Position numbers and translations under genes: made by a program
The notes under the pieces: model-generated
What the model saw: only the letters and a program-made list of their open reading frames with translations
The model's database searches: none
Told to the model about the DNA's origin: nothing
In this document: positions 52,137-62,539 of the stretch, one piece after another
Position numbering within the stretch: position 1 is the stretch's first letter
Layout: every line of letters starts with the position of its first letter
Assembly: GCF_029894125.1 (NCBI RefSeq)
Contig: NZ_JARXYZ010000015.1
Span: forward strand, 1-64,000
DNA length: 64,000 bases
Source: Kitasatospora sp. MAA19
GTDB lineage: Bacteria; Actinomycetota; Actinomycetes; Streptomycetales; Streptomycetaceae
Reading direction: 5' to 3'

Positions 52137-52976
52137 ATGTCGAACGAGGTCCGGGCGCAGCGCGGTCCGCAGGAGGAGTACCCCTCGGTGGATCTGCGGA
52201 TGGACGTACCGCACTCGGCGCGGGTCTACGACTACCTCATCGGCGGCAAGACCAACTTCGAGGCGGACCGCGTCGCCGCGCACGCCTCGGTGCAGGCCTG
52301 GCCGTCGCTGCCGATCTCGATGCGCACCACCCGGGAGTTCATGCAGCGCGCCGTCCGCCACCTCGCCGAGGAGCACGGCGTCCGGCAGTTCCTGGACGTC
52401 GGCACCGGCATCCCGACCTCGCCCAACGTGCACGAGATCGCCCAGCGGATCGCCCCGGACGCCCGGGTCGCCTACGTCGACAACGACCCGATCGTGCTCA
52501 CCCACGCGCGGGCCCTGATGTCCAGCACGGCCGAGGGCCGCACCTGTTACGTGGACGCCGACTTCCGCGACCCGGAGTCGATCATCCGGAACCCCCGGCT
52601 GCGCGAAGTCCTGGACCTGTCCCAGCCGGTGGCGCTGTCGCTGATCGCCATCGTCCACTTCGTGCTCGACCACGACGACCCGCAGGGCATCGTGCGCCGC
52701 TTCATGGACGCCCTCGCACCGGGCAGCTTCCTCGCCCTGACCGTGTTCACCGGCGACACCGACCCGGTGGGCGTGGGCGGCGTCGGCCGGGAGTACAACG
52801 CGCGCGGCATCCCGCTGCAGATCCGGGACCAGGCGGAGACCACGGCCTTCTTCGACGGCTACGAACTCCTCGACCCCGGCGTCACCCTGGTCCACCACTG
52901 GCGCCCGGACGCCGACGCCGCGCCGATCCGCGACCAGGACATCGCGATGTACGCGGGCGTGGCGATCAAGCGCTGA
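52137..52976 (+). CDS. SAM-dependent methyltransferase (DUF574/PF04672-like)
   Basis: 279 residues. The actinobacterial group signature is PHSARVYDYLIGGKTNFEAD, followed by FLDVGTGIPTSPNVHE (SAM loop), VAYVDNDPIVLTHARALMSS and YVDADFRDPESII. Typical size and C-terminus. Members are numerous in Streptomyces; substrates are mostly unknown. It converges on the two-component genes. Confidence 0.92.
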   Translation: MSNEVRAQRGPQEEYPSVDLRMDVPHSARVYDYLIGGKTNFEADRVAAHASVQAWPSLPISMRTTREFMQRAVRHLAEEHGVRQFLDVGTGIPTSPNVHEIAQRIAPDARVAYVDNDPIVLTHARALMSSTAEGRTCYVDADFRDPESIIRNPRLREVLDLSQPVALSLIAIVHFVLDHDDPQGIVRRFMDALAPGSFLALTVFTGDTDPVGVGGVGREYNARGIPLQIRDQAETTAFFDGYELLDPGVTLVHHWRPDADAAPIRDQDIAMYAGVAIKR

Positions 52977-52982
52977 ACCTCC

Positions 52983-53711
52983 TCAGCCCGTGACGGAGAC
53001 CAGGCCCGCCTCGTAGGCCAGGATGACGAGGTGGACCCGGTCGCGGGCGTCGAGTTTGGCGAGCAGCCGGGTCATGTAGGTCTTCACGGTGGCGATGCTG
53101 AGGACCAGTTCGGCGGCGATCTCGGTGTTGGACAGGCCCCGGCCGACCAGGGTGAGGATCTCCCGCTCGCGGTCGGTGATCGCGTCGAGCCGCCGGGCGG
53201 CCGGGCTCTGCCCCGGTGCGGCGGCCGGGCTCTGCCCCGGTGCGGCGGCCGGGCTCTGCCCCGGTGCGGCGGCCGGCACCCGGGCCGGCCGCTGTTCCGC
53301 GAAGGAGGAGATCAGCCGACGGGTGACGCTCGGCGCGATCAGGGCGTCCCCGGCCGCGACCACCCGGACGGCGGCCAGGATGTCGTCCAAGGCCATGTCC
53401 TTGACCAGGAAGCCGGACGCCCCGGCGTGCAGCGCCGCGTACACGTGGTCGTCGTCGTCGAAGGTGGTGAGCACGACCACCCTGGCCGGCCCGCCGCCGC
53501 CGGTGATCAGGCGGGTGGCCTCGATGCCGTCCATGCCGGGCATCCGCAGGTCCATCACGACCACGTCGGGCCGCAGTTCCCCGGCCAGCCGGACGGCCTC
53601 GGCGCCGGTGCCGGCCTCGCCGACCACCTCGGCGTCGGTGGTCTCCGTGATGACCATCTCCAGCGCGGCCCGGACCAGCGGCTGGTCGTCGACCAGCAGG
53701 ACGCGGATCAC
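52983..53711 (-). CDS. NarL/LuxR-type response regulator
   Basis: 242 residues from GTG 53711. In the receiver domain the phospho-acceptor Asp54 sits in VVVMDLRMPGM, with Thr and Lys in VVVLTTFDDDD and GFLVKDM. The C-terminal HTH reads ITDREREILTLVGRGLSNTE. The linker contains three exact AAAPGQSP units from 24-bp DNA repeats. Its GTG overlaps the stop of the kinase gene, forming a two-component system probably regulating the divergent ABC exporter. Confidence 0.92.
   Translation of the reverse strand: MIRVLLVDDQPLVRAALEMVITETTDAEVVGEAGTGAEAVRLAGELRPDVVVMDLRMPGMDGIEATRLITGGGGPARVVVLTTFDDDDHVYAALHAGASGFLVKDMALDDILAAVRVVAAGDALIAPSVTRRLISSFAEQRPARVPAAAPGQSPAAAPGQSPAAAPGQSPAARRLDAITDREREILTLVGRGLSNTEIAAELVLSIATVKTYMTRLLAKLDARDRVHLVILAYEAGLVSVTG
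53197..53268 (-). repeat. Three exact 24-bp tandem repeats in response-regulator linker
   Basis: gcggccgggctctgccccgg plus tgcg at 53197, 53221 and 53245. Each adds eight residues (AAAPGQSP) between the receiver and HTH domains. Confidence 0.9.
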
Positions 53712-54898
53712 GCGCCCACCTCCACGGCGAGCGGCAGCCGGGCGGTGACCCGGAAGCCGCCCTCGGGGCGCGGCCCGGCGTCGAACTCGCCGTGCAGCAG
53801 GGCGACCCGCTCGCGCAGCCCGGCCAGGCCGAAGCCGCCGCCCGGCTCGCCGCCCCGGCCCCGGCCCCGGTCGGTGATCTCCACGGACACCTCGCCCGCC
53901 GTCCGGCGGTCGACCCGGACCAGGCAGGAGCGGGTGTCCGCGTGCCGCACCACGTTGGTGACGGACTCCTGGATGACGCGGAAGACCGAGAGGTCGACCT
54001 CCGGTGGCAGCGGGCCCTGGTCGCCCTGCCGCCGGACCTCGACCCGGACGCCGGCGGCGGTGGTCGCGGCGGCCAGCCGGTCGAGGTCGGCCAGGCCCTG
54101 CGGGACGATCGCGGACGCCTCGCCGTCGGCCCGGCGCAGCGCGACCAGCATCCGGCGCAGCCCGGCCAGGGTCTCCCGTCCGGCGTTCTCGATCTCGGCC
54201 AGCGCCTCCCGGGCCCGGTCGGGCCGGGTGTCGATGACCCGGCGGGCGGCGCCGGCCTGCAGGGCGACGATGCCGATGCTGTGGGCGACGGTGTCGTGCA
54301 TCTCGCGGGCGATCCGCAGCCGTTCGGCGGTGACCGCCTCGGCGGCCGCCCGGGTGCTCAACGCCCGGGCGTGCTCGCGGTTCTCGCGCATCGAGCGGCC
54401 GACCAGCCAGGCGATCAGGGCGAGCAGCGCGGCGCCGTCGGCGGAGCCGATGTGGGTGCCGGTGAAGATGCCGACGGTGTTGCCGTGCACCAGGCCGATG
54501 TGCAGCACCAGGAAGACCATCACCAGCGTGAACGCGGCCCGGGAGCTGCGGCGCGGCCGGGTGGCGGTGATCAGGCAGAGCGCGACGTCCACGGCCAGCA
54601 GCGCGGCCGGGGGCACCTGGGTGTTCGCGGCCCAGCCGTCGGTCTCGGTGAAGGCGGCGACGAGCAGCAGGACGATCGAGAGCACCGGCAACCGGCGCAC
54701 CAGCGCGGCGCCGACGAAGGCCACCGCCGTGGTGGCCAGGGTGAACGCCAGCCCGCCGTGCGCGGCGGCGCCGTGGTGCTGGCGGGCGGCGCCGCCGAGC
54801 AGGACGGCGGGGTAGGCGGCGGCCACGCACCAGGCGGCCCCGACCCAGACCTCGGGCGGGACGCGCCGGAACAGCGGCGGAGAGGGCGTCGCAGACAT
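53708..54898 (-). CDS. Sensor histidine kinase (HisKA_3 / DesK-like)
   Basis: 396 residues. About five transmembrane helices (20-165) are followed by a HisKA_3 dimerisation region with H201 in IAREMHDTVAHSIGIVALQA. An ATPase domain follows (VFRVIQESVTNVVRHADTRS, GFGLAGLRERVALLHG). It is the cognate partner of the response regulator. The divergent ABC exporter genes are the likely target. Confidence 0.93.
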   Translation of the reverse strand: MSATPSPPLFRRVPPEVWVGAAWCVAAAYPAVLLGGAARQHHGAAAHGGLAFTLATTAVAFVGAALVRRLPVLSIVLLLVAAFTETDGWAANTQVPPAALLAVDVALCLITATRPRRSSRAAFTLVMVFLVLHIGLVHGNTVGIFTGTHIGSADGAALLALIAWLVGRSMRENREHARALSTRAAAEAVTAERLRIAREMHDTVAHSIGIVALQAGAARRVIDTRPDRAREALAEIENAGRETLAGLRRMLVALRRADGEASAIVPQGLADLDRLAAATTAAGVRVEVRRQGDQGPLPPEVDLSVFRVIQESVTNVVRHADTRSCLVRVDRRTAGEVSVEITDRGRGRGGEPGGGFGLAGLRERVALLHGEFDAGPRPEGGFRVTARLPLAVEVGA

Positions 54899-55030
54899 GT
54901 GAAGATCGTAACGACGGGCCCGGGTCCCGTCATCGGACCGTGGTTGTACGACCGGAGGTGGCAGCCGGGGCGCGGGGTGTCAGCGCCGGTCCGATGCGGT
55001 GGCCGGGCCCTGCCAGGCACCGTTGAGCCC

Positions 55031-55942
55031 ATGATCGAAGTCACCGAGCTGACCAAGCGCTTCGGCCGCACCACCGCCGTCGACCGCCTCACCTTCACCG
55101 TCCGGCCCGGCCATGTCACTGGCTTCCTGGGCCCGAACGGCGCGGGCAAGTCCACCACCCTGCGGCTGATCCTCGGCCTCAACGACCCGACCGGCGGCAC
55201 CGCCACCGTCGACGGCCGCCCGTTCCGGGCCCGGTCGCGCGGCCTGCGCGACGTCGGCGCGCTGCTCGACGCGGGCGACGTCCACGGCGGGCGCAGCGGC
55301 GCGGCCCATCTGCGGGCGCTGGCCCGCAGCAACGCGATCCCGGCCGCGCGGGTCGAGGAGGTGCTGCACGAGGTCGGGCTCACCAAGGCCGCCGGGCGCC
55401 GGATCCGCGGGTACTCGCTCGGGATGCGGCAGCGGCTCGGCATCGCCGGCGCGCTGCTGGGCGACCCGCCGGTGCTGCTGTTCGACGAGCCGCTCAACGG
55501 GCTCGATCCGGAGGGCGTGCTGTGGGTGCGCGGGCTGTTCCGCCGCCTCGCCGCCGAGGGGAGGACGGTCTTCGTCTCCAGCCACATGATGGCCGAGATG
55601 GAGCACACCGCCGACCGGCTGGTGGTGGTCGGCCGGGGCCGGCTGATCGCCGACGAGAGCCTCACCGAGTTCGCCGCCCGGGCCGGCCACACCGACGTCA
55701 CCGTCCGGGCGGCCGAACCCGACCGGCTGGCGGCCGTGTTGACCGCGGCGGGCGCCACCGTCCGGCCCGGCCCGGACGGCGCGCTGGCCGTGACCGGTCC
55801 CGACGCCACCCGGATCGGCGAACTCGCCCTGGAACACCGCCTGTTGCTGAACTCCCTGACCACCCGCACCGCCTCCCTGGAGGAAGCGTTCATGGAACTG
55901 ACCGCCGACAGCGTCGAATACCTCGCCGGAGAGCCCCGATGA
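55031..55942 (+). CDS. ABC transporter ATP-binding protein
   Basis: 303 residues. Walker A is FLGPNGAGKST (34-42), with a signature-like YSLGMRQRLGIAGALLG (canonical LSGGQ altered), Walker B VLLFDEPLNGLDPEG and a switch His in VFVSSHMM. The C-terminal tail (LEEAFMELTADSVEYL) is typical of the bacitracin/Nod-type exporter ATPases. The permease gene overlaps its stop. Probably an efflux or antibiotic-resistance-type exporter. Confidence 0.94.
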   Translation: MIEVTELTKRFGRTTAVDRLTFTVRPGHVTGFLGPNGAGKSTTLRLILGLNDPTGGTATVDGRPFRARSRGLRDVGALLDAGDVHGGRSGAAHLRALARSNAIPAARVEEVLHEVGLTKAAGRRIRGYSLGMRQRLGIAGALLGDPPVLLFDEPLNGLDPEGVLWVRGLFRRLAAEGRTVFVSSHMMAEMEHTADRLVVVGRGRLIADESLTEFAARAGHTDVTVRAAEPDRLAAVLTAAGATVRPGPDGALAVTGPDATRIGELALEHRLLLNSLTTRTASLEEAFMELTADSVEYLAGEPR

Positions 55943-56793
55943 CCACGCCGACCCTCACCACCGCCACGCCCTCGACCGGTATCGGCGCCGCCCCGCGCAC
56001 CCGCTTGCGTGACCTGCTCGCCGCCGAGTGGATCAAGCTCTGGTCGCTGCGCTCGACCGCCTGGGTCCTGGGCCTGAGCGCCCTGTTCGTCATCGCCGCC
56101 AACCTCAAGTCGGCCCGGTACACCTACGACCACTACACCGTCGGCGAGGGCGATCCGACCACCATGCTGCAGGTCGCGCTCGGCGACTCCTTCACCGTCA
56201 TCGCGGCCGACGTCGTGATGATCGTCGCGGGCAGCGTCGGCGCGCTCGCCGTGGTCGGCGAGTACGCGAGCGGGCTGATCCGCACCACGCTGGTGGCCGT
56301 CCCGGACCGCCGGGCGGTGATCACCGCCAAGGCCTGCGTGCTGACCGTGGTCATGCTCGGCTACGGCGTCCTCACCGCGGGCGTCTCCTTCGTCGCCTGC
56401 CAGGCCGTGCTCGCCGACACGCACATCGGCCTGTCCCTCGCCCACCCGGCCGCGCTGCGCTTCGTCGCGGCCGCCGCGCTGTTCGCCCCGGTCTGCGCAC
56501 TGGCCGGGTTCGCCCTCGGCGCGCTGATCCGGCACACCGCCGGCGCCGTGGTGTCCACCGTCCTGGTGCTGTTCTTCCTGCCCGCGTTCTTCAACGAGCG
56601 CTACCGCTGGTCGGCCGACCTCCTGCACGCCATGCCGCTGCAGGCCTGGCGGCGACTGTCCCAGGTCGACCTGACGCACACGCTCCCGGTGGCGCACCCC
56701 GCCACCGTCGCCGGATCCTGGGCCACCTACGCGGCCTGGGCGCTCGCCTCGGTGGCGGTCGCCGTGGCGGTGGTCCACCGGCGCGACCACTGA
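55939..56793 (+). CDS. ABC transporter permease (ABC-2 type)
   Basis: 284 residues; the ATG overlaps the ATPase stop (ATGA). A cytosolic N-terminus ends in [20 protein letters not shown], a sequence usual in actinomycete ABC-2 exporters, followed by six transmembrane helices. With the upstream ATPase it forms a two-gene exporter, probably under the adjacent two-component system. Confidence 0.9.
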   Translation: MTTPTLTTATPSTGIGAAPRTRLRDLLAAEWIKLWSLRSTAWVLGLSALFVIAANLKSARYTYDHYTVGEGDPTTMLQVALGDSFTVIAADVVMIVAGSVGALAVVGEYASGLIRTTLVAVPDRRAVITAKACVLTVVMLGYGVLTAGVSFVACQAVLADTHIGLSLAHPAALRFVAAAALFAPVCALAGFALGALIRHTAGAVVSTVLVLFFLPAFFNERYRWSADLLHAMPLQAWRRLSQVDLTHTLPVAHPATVAGSWATYAAWALASVAVAVAVVHRRDH

Positions 56794-56807
56794 CCGACCC
56801 CGGATTC

Positions 56808-58277
56808 CTAATCGCCGTGCCAGCCCGCCGCCACGTCCGCCACCGCGACCAGCAGCGCCGCCAGCACCAGGCCCGCCGCGACGGCCACGCCCAGTTGGAA
56901 GGCCCACGCCCAGTCCGGGCGCGGGCCCTGGGCGTGGGCGAAGAACACCGAGCCGACGACCGCGATGCCCACCGCCGAGCCGACCCGCTGCGCGGTCTGC
57001 AGCACACCGCCCGCGCTGCCTGCGCGGGCGACCGGCACCTGCTGGAGGGTCAGCGTCTGGTTCGGGGAGATCACCAGCCCGCTGCCCACCCCGGCGACCA
57101 GCAGCGGCAGGGCCGTCGCCCAGGCCACCGACTGCCCCGGCCACTGCTGTACCGCCAGCGCCGAGGTCAGCAGGCCGAGCAGCACCAGCAGCAGCCCGGC
57201 CAGCACCAGCCGCCGCCCCAGCCGCCCGACCAGCCGCCCGCCCACCGCCGCGGCCACGGCCGAGCCGAGCGCGAACGGCGTGACCGCCACACCCGCCGCG
57301 AGCGCCGAGTAGTGCAGGCCCGTCTGCAGGTACAGCGTGAAGATGAAGAAGATCGCGGTGAACCCGGCGAAGTACACCAGCGACAGCGTCACCCCCGCCG
57401 CGTACGGGCGGACCGCGAACAGCCCCATGCTCACCAGCGGCTCCCGGTGCCGCGCGTAGTACCGCTCCCAGCCGACGAAGGCCGCGAGCAGCACCGCCGC
57501 CAGCGGCAGCAGCAGCCAGCGGGCCGCGCTGTGCCACTGCTGCTCCTGGACGAACGGCAGCAGCACCGCGACCGTCCCGGAGCCGAGCAGCAGCATCCCG
57601 ACCGGGTCGAAGTCACGGTGCCCGGCCCGCGCGGCGGCCTGCGGCGCCGGAAGCAGCCGGTAGGCCAGCGGAAGGGCGGCCACGCCGATCGGCAGGTTGA
57701 CGTAGAACACCCAGCGCCAGCCGTCGTGCGGGCCGAACAGGTGGATCAGCAGCCCGCCGAGCAGCGGGCCGACGGCGGTGGACAGACCGACGGTCGCGCC
57801 GAGCGCGCCGAAGGCCCGGCCGCGCTCGGCGCCCTGGAAGAGGACCTGGATGAACCCGGACACCTGCGGGACGAGCACACCGCCCGCCGCGCCCTGGAAC
57901 AGCCGGGCCAGCACCAGCCAATCCTGGTTGCGCGCCGCCCCGGCCAGCGCGCTGGCCAGCGTGAACAGGGCCAGCCCGGTGAGGAAGACGGTCCGCCGGC
58001 TGCGCGCGTCCCCCAGCCGCCCGGCCGGGACGAGCACCAGGCCGAAGGCGAGCGCGTAGCCGCTCAGCACCCACTGCAGGCCGCTGTCGGACATGTGCAG
58101 CCCGGCCCGGACGGTCGGCAGGGCGACGTTGACGATGCTGACGTCCAACAACGTCATGAACCCGGCCACCAGGCAGACCGCGAGCGCCCGCCAGCGCCGC
58201 GCCGCGGCCCGCCCGCTGACGGCGGAGGCACTGGGCGGCGGGCCGTCCGGGATCCTGCGCGAGGGTTGGGCCGTCAT
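56808..58277 (-). CDS. MFS drug-resistance transporter (DHA2, EmrB/QacA-like)
   Basis: 489 residues from ATG 58277. Fourteen-helix DHA2 layout: [40 protein letters not shown] (motif A), [20 protein letters not shown] and [15 protein letters not shown]. Likely a multidrug exporter; substrate unknown. It is divergent from a second DHA2 gene across 198 bp of promoter DNA. Confidence 0.92.
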   Translation of the reverse strand: MTAQPSRRIPDGPPPSASAVSGRAAARRWRALAVCLVAGFMTLLDVSIVNVALPTVRAGLHMSDSGLQWVLSGYALAFGLVLVPAGRLGDARSRRTVFLTGLALFTLASALAGAARNQDWLVLARLFQGAAGGVLVPQVSGFIQVLFQGAERGRAFGALGATVGLSTAVGPLLGGLLIHLFGPHDGWRWVFYVNLPIGVAALPLAYRLLPAPQAAARAGHRDFDPVGMLLLGSGTVAVLLPFVQEQQWHSAARWLLLPLAAVLLAAFVGWERYYARHREPLVSMGLFAVRPYAAGVTLSLVYFAGFTAIFFIFTLYLQTGLHYSALAAGVAVTPFALGSAVAAAVGGRLVGRLGRRLVLAGLLLVLLGLLTSALAVQQWPGQSVAWATALPLLVAGVGSGLVISPNQTLTLQQVPVARAGSAGGVLQTAQRVGSAVGIAVVGSVFFAHAQGPRPDWAWAFQLGVAVAAGLVLAALLVAVADVAAGWHGD

Positions 58278-58475
58278 GGGCGCCCCTTCCGAACGTCCGG
58301 CGGGCACGTCGCCGACCGGACGAGAGAGCCAGGCGGGCACCGGGCACACGCCGTCCGGCCATCGTGCGCCCCCGCCGCCCGCCACCGCCAGGCGGGCTGG
58401 CCCGCCCGCGCGGCCCGTTCACCCGGACGGCCGAGCCCGATCGCGTCCGGCGCGCGCGCCCCGGACGCTGAGGGA
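58278..58475. promoter_or_regulatory. Divergent region between two DHA2 transporters
   Basis: 198-bp gap that must hold both promoters. No gene and no clear dyad were seen. The longer frames crossing it are shadows. Confidence 0.45.
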
Positions 58476-60542
58476 ATGAGCGCCGCCACCGAAAGCCCGC
58501 CGTCCGCCCCGCCGGTGCTGGACATCCGGCAGCGGAACGTCGTCTTCGCCACCATCGTGCTCGGCATGCTGCTGGCCGCCCTGGACCAGACCATCGTCGG
58601 CACCGCGCTGCCCACCATCGTCGCGGACCTCGGCGGGGCCGCGCACATGTCCTGGGTGGTGACGGCCTATCTGCTGGCCGAGACGGTGGCCACCGTGCTG
58701 GCCGGCAAGTTCGGCGACCTGTACGGGCGCAAGCTGCTGTTCCAGGTCTCGGCGATCGTCTTCATCACCGGCTCGTTCTTCTGCGGCCTGGCGACCAACA
58801 TGACGCTGCTGATCGCCTGGCGGGCGCTCCAGGGCATCGGCGCGGGCGGTCTGATGGTGACGGCCATGGCCCTGATCGCGGACGTCATCCCGCTGCGCGA
58901 GCGCGGCAAGTACCAGGGCGCGATCGGCGCGGTGTTCGGCGTGGCGACGGTGATCGGGCCGCTGCTGGGCGGGCTGTTCACCGACCACCTGTCCTGGCGC
59001 TGGGCGTTCTACGTCAACGTGCCGATCGCGATCGTGGTGGTGGCCGCGGCCGCCCGGACGATTCCCTCGGTGCGTTCGGCGCTGCGCCCGGTCGTCGACT
59101 ACCTGGGGATCGCGCTGGTCGCGGTCGGCGCCAGCGCCCTGATCCTGGCGACCAGTTGGGGCGGCAACGAGTACGCCTGGGGCTCCGGGGTGATCATCGC
59201 CCTGTTCGCCGGCGGCGCCGTCGCCCTCGGCCTGTTCTGCTGGGCGGAGACCAGGGCCGCCGAACCGATGCTGCCGATGCGGCTGTTCCGCAACCCGGTG
59301 TTCGCGGTCTGCTCGGTGCTCAGCTTCATCGTCGGCTTCGCGATGCTCGGCGCGCTGACCTTCCTGCCGACCTACCTGCAGTACGTCGACGGCGACTCCG
59401 CGACCGTCTCCGGCGTACGGATGCTCCCGATGGTGATCGGGCTGCTGCTCGCCTCGATCGGCAGCGGCACCGCCGTCAGCAGGACCGGGCAGTACCGGCT
59501 GTTCCCGATCGTCGGCACCCTGGTGATGGCCGTCGGCCTCTACCTGCTCTCCCGGCTCGAACCCGGGACGGGCACCGCGCTCGCCTCCTTCTACATGTTC
59601 GTCCTCGGCGTCGGCATCGGGCTGAGCATGCAGGTGCTCACCATCGCCGTGCAGAACACCGTCGACTACGCGGACCTCGGCACCGCCACCTCAGGGGTGA
59701 CCTTCTTCCGCACCATCGGCAGCTCCTTCGGCACCGCCGTGTTCGGCACCATCTACGCCAACAGCCTCAAGACCGAACTGGCCAAGGGCGTGGCCGCCTC
59801 GGCCCGCCTCACCGGCGCGGACCCGGCGCTGATCGCCCGCGCCGCCGAGAGCCCGCAGGGCCTGCACGGACTGCCCGCCGCACAGGCGGCGCCGATCGTC
59901 CAGGGCTACTCCGACGCCCTGCACACCGTGTTCCTGTGGACGGTGCCGGTCGCCCTGGTCGGCTTCGTGGTCGCGCTCTTCCTCAAGCAGGTGCAGCTGC
60001 GGGACACCGCCCGGGCCGGCTCCACCGACATCGGCGAGGGCTTCGCCCAGCCGACCACCAGCGACTCCGACCCGCACCTGGAGTTCGCGGTCGGCAAACT
60101 CGTCCGCGGCGTGGACCTCGACACCGTCCGCACGATCGTCGACGACGCCGACACCCGGGTCGACCTGGCCGGGGCCTGGGCGCTGATGGAGGTCGCCGGC
60201 CACACCAAGGCCGTCGGCCAGGCCTCCCTGGACCTCATCGCCACCCGCAAGCGGGTACCGCCCGAGGTGCTGGAGCCGGTCTTCGACCGGATGGCCGCCG
60301 AGGGCTACCTCACCCGCGACGGCGACCGGCTCTCCCCCACCGAGGCCGGCACCCGGGAGGTCCGCGCCCTGGCCCGGGCCTGGTCGGACTGGCTCAACGC
60401 CCGCCTGGACGCCGACGCCGGACGCCCGCGCAGCGCCCAGCTGCGCACCGCGGCGGACGCCATCGCCTGGCGCCTGATGATCGAGGACCTCGCCAACGGC
60501 CTCCCGTCCCACGCCCGTTCGAAGGTGACCAGCCGGACGTAG
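58476..60542 (+). CDS. DHA2 MFS transporter fused to a C-terminal winged-helix-like domain
   Basis: 688 residues; ATG at 58476 after GAGGGA. Residues 1-515 form fourteen helices of a DHA2 exporter ([75 protein letters not shown]). From about 530 the chain is soluble and looks like a MarR-type winged helix ([54 protein letters not shown]). The fusion recurs in actinomycetes but is not a typical exporter. It may sense or regulate the transporter. Confidence 0.9.
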   Translation: MSAATESPPSAPPVLDIRQRNVVFATIVLGMLLAALDQTIVGTALPTIVADLGGAAHMSWVVTAYLLAETVATVLAGKFGDLYGRKLLFQVSAIVFITGSFFCGLATNMTLLIAWRALQGIGAGGLMVTAMALIADVIPLRERGKYQGAIGAVFGVATVIGPLLGGLFTDHLSWRWAFYVNVPIAIVVVAAAARTIPSVRSALRPVVDYLGIALVAVGASALILATSWGGNEYAWGSGVIIALFAGGAVALGLFCWAETRAAEPMLPMRLFRNPVFAVCSVLSFIVGFAMLGALTFLPTYLQYVDGDSATVSGVRMLPMVIGLLLASIGSGTAVSRTGQYRLFPIVGTLVMAVGLYLLSRLEPGTGTALASFYMFVLGVGIGLSMQVLTIAVQNTVDYADLGTATSGVTFFRTIGSSFGTAVFGTIYANSLKTELAKGVAASARLTGADPALIARAAESPQGLHGLPAAQAAPIVQGYSDALHTVFLWTVPVALVGFVVALFLKQVQLRDTARAGSTDIGEGFAQPTTSDSDPHLEFAVGKLVRGVDLDTVRTIVDDADTRVDLAGAWALMEVAGHTKAVGQASLDLIATRKRVPPEVLEPVFDRMAAEGYLTRDGDRLSPTEAGTREVRALARAWSDWLNARLDADAGRPRSAQLRTAADAIAWRLMIEDLANGLPSHARSKVTSRT

Positions 60543-60553
60543 GGGCCCCGGTG

Positions 60554-61138
60554 TCAGGGCTTCCGCGCCAGGACCAGCTCGCGCCGCTCGCCGTCGGCCA
60601 TCAGGTCGCCGGGCTCGTCGGTGTCGGCGAAGCCGTTGCGGCGGTAGAGGGCGATGGCGGCGTCGTTGTCCGGGTTCACCGCCAGCTTGAGAGTGGCGTA
60701 CCCCTGCTCGGCGGCCCAGCGGGCGATCTCGCCGATCAGCCGGTCCCCGACGCCCCGGCCGCGCGCCGCCGGGCCGACCCACAGGGAGATCAGCTCGGCG
60801 GCGGTCTCGTCCTCGTCGGCGGGCACGCCGCTGGCCATCGCGACCGGGCGGCCGTCCAGCACCGCCACCAGGTCCAGGGCGCCGGGGATCTCCAGCCGGG
60901 AGCGCCAGCGGGCCTCGTGGTCGCCGGCGCCCTGCCAGTCGGCCAGGGTCGAGCCGAAGGCGTACGGCGCCTCGGTCAGCGCGGCCAGGCGCAGCTCGCG
61001 CCAGAGCGGCCAGTCGTCGGAGCTGAGGCGGCGCAGTTCGGGTTCGGTCCGCTCGGGTTCGGGCCGCTCGGGTTCGGGCCGCTCGGGTTCGGGCCGCTCG
61101 GGTTCGTGCGGTTCAGGCAGTTCGCGCAGTTCAGACAT
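60554..61138 (-). CDS. GNAT acetyltransferase with repetitive N-terminus
   Basis: 194 residues. Residues 1-35 are a low-complexity Pro/Glu/Arg lead (ERPEPERPEPE) made of 15-bp repeats. The rest is a GNAT domain: RRLSSDDWPLWRELRLAAL, ELISLWVGPAARGRGVGDRL (acetyl-CoA loop R/GxGxG) and LAVNPDNDAAIALYRRNGFA. Amino- or small-molecule N-acetyltransferase of unknown acceptor. Confidence 0.9.
   Translation of the reverse strand: MSELRELPEPHEPERPEPERPEPERPEPERTEPELRRLSSDDWPLWRELRLAALTEAPYAFGSTLADWQGAGDHEARWRSRLEIPGALDLVAVLDGRPVAMASGVPADEDETAAELISLWVGPAARGRGVGDRLIGEIARWAAEQGYATLKLAVNPDNDAAIALYRRNGFADTDEPGDLMADGERRELVLARKP
61051..61110 (-). repeat. Four 15-bp tandem repeats in GNAT gene
   Basis: gctcgggttcgggcc is repeated at 61051, 61066, 61081 and 61096 (the last with changes), encoding PERPE-type units. 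It is probably prone to length change by slippage. Confidence 0.9.
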
Positions 61139-61180
61139 GGTGCGGACCCTGCCGTACGCCCGGCCGCCGCGGCAACCCGA

Positions 61181-62323
61181 TTATCGGCGACCCGCTTGAC
61201 CGAGGAGCTGCGCGACCGGATCGGCGCTGCCCGAGGCGCTCAGCTCCTGCACCAGCTCGCAGTTCCTGGCGATCCTGCTGGAGACCCACTCGCGCAGCCA
61301 CTCGGACAGGTGCGGGAGCGGCAGGTCGGACGGGGCCAGCCCGGCGAGCACGCACCCGGTTGCCGCCGCTCCGCCGACGTTGACCACCACGTCCGGCAGG
61401 ACGGTGTGGCCGGCCTCGCGCAGCAACCGGCGGGCCGGAGCGGTACAGCTCAGGTTTCCGCCCTCGACCACCAGGCGGGCCCGGACCGCCGGCACCGCCT
61501 CCTCGTCGACCGCGGCGGCGGATGCCGCCAGCACCAGCACGTCGGCGTCGACGTGCAGCCACGCCTGCCCGGGCCCGTGGACCGTGACCCGGGCGGGCAG
61601 CCGGCTCCGGTCGATCGTGCCGTCGCTGCTGGTGAGCGCGGCGAGTTCGGCGACGGGCAGTCCGCGGTGGTCCTCGATGGTGCCCCGGACGTCGGCCACG
61701 GCCACCACCCGGTGGCCGTGGGCGGCCAGGTGACCGGCCACCGCGCGCCCGACGGTGCCGAAGCCCTGGATCGCGATGCGCTGCGGGGTCCGCGCACCGG
61801 AGGCCCGTAGGGCGCCGAGCACCGCGACGGCCACGCCGAACCCGGTGATGTCGGCCATGCGGTCCCACAGTTCGGCCCAGCCGACGGTGAGGCGGGTGGT
61901 GCCGGGCCGGCGGGTGACGTCGTACCCGGCGGCCTCGAAGGCCAGCTGCCGGTCGGCGTAGGTGGTGCCCTGGTCGCAGCCCAGGTACACCCCGCCGTGC
62001 AGCAGCGGGGCCGCGGCGCGGCCGAACCCCCGCATCACCACCTGCCGTTCGACGGTGGCGCCCGGATCGGGTGCGATGCCGGCCTTGGCGCCACCGATGG
62101 GCAGGCCGACCAGCGCCAGCTTGTGGGTCATCGCCCTGGCGAGCCCGGTCAGCTCCTGCTCGGTCACCGTCCGGGTCATTCTGGTGCCGCCCATGGCCAG
62201 GCCGTCGACCATGGAGTCGACGACGACCCAGCCTCGGGCCTGGCACCCCGGGAGGTTCAGGGTGGTGGAGAGCATGGGCTCGGTCACCCGGCGCGCACCG
62301 TGCGGTGCGAGCGTCCGGTTCAC
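61181..62323 (-). CDS. Leu/Val/Phe (possibly Trp) dehydrogenase-like enzyme
   Basis: 380 residues from GTG 62323, overlapping the MbtH stop (GTGA). The Glu/Leu/Phe/Val dehydrogenase family is clear. K68 (ARAMTHK) and K80 (GLPIGGAK) match the substrate- and catalysis-linked Lys of leucine dehydrogenase, D117 lies in [12 protein letters not shown], and [20 protein letters not shown] is the NAD loop. It deaminates an amino acid to its keto acid or the reverse. Placed after TrpC/TrpF-like genes and MbtH, it may work on tryptophan (as ScyB does in scytonemin synthesis) or supply a branched keto acid; specificity cannot be read. Confidence 0.9.
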   Translation of the reverse strand: MNRTLAPHGARRVTEPMLSTTLNLPGCQARGWVVVDSMVDGLAMGGTRMTRTVTEQELTGLARAMTHKLALVGLPIGGAKAGIAPDPGATVERQVVMRGFGRAAAPLLHGGVYLGCDQGTTYADRQLAFEAAGYDVTRRPGTTRLTVGWAELWDRMADITGFGVAVAVLGALRASGARTPQRIAIQGFGTVGRAVAGHLAAHGHRVVAVADVRGTIEDHRGLPVAELAALTSSDGTIDRSRLPARVTVHGPGQAWLHVDADVLVLAASAAAVDEEAVPAVRARLVVEGGNLSCTAPARRLLREAGHTVLPDVVVNVGGAAATGCVLAGLAPSDLPLPHLSEWLREWVSSRIARNCELVQELSASGSADPVAQLLGQAGRR

Positions 62324-62535
62324 TGCGCACCGTCCTCCGGGACGGACCGCAGGCGCAGGCTGCGCGGGCGCATGTCGGTCCACACGCGTTCGATGTGCGC
62401 GAGGCATTCGTCCTTCGCACCCCGTACACCGATCTCGTGCCAGCCCGCCGGCGACTCGCGGTCGGCGGACCAGATCGAGTACTGCTCCTCGTCGTTGACG
62501 ACGACCTTCCACTGCTCGGGTGCTTCGCTGGTCAT
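62320..62535 (-). CDS. MbtH-like protein
   Basis: 71 residues; ATG at 62535 with GGAGGT upstream. Typical MbtH features: [28 protein letters not shown], and [15 protein letters not shown] near the end. MbtH proteins bind and activate NRPS adenylation domains. None is in the window, so an NRPS gene is probably beyond the right edge or elsewhere. It is coupled to its neighbours (4-nt gap and stop/start overlap). Confidence 0.93.
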   Translation of the reverse strand: MTSEAPEQWKVVVNDEEQYSIWSADRESPAGWHEIGVRGAKDECLAHIERVWTDMRPRSLRLRSVPEDGAQ

Positions 62536-62539
62536 GCCG

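Noticed and set aside
56028-58475. Long N-terminal extension of the DHA2-fusion frame
   Set aside because: Antisense to another transporter; ATG at 58476 has GAGGGA and the normal family start.
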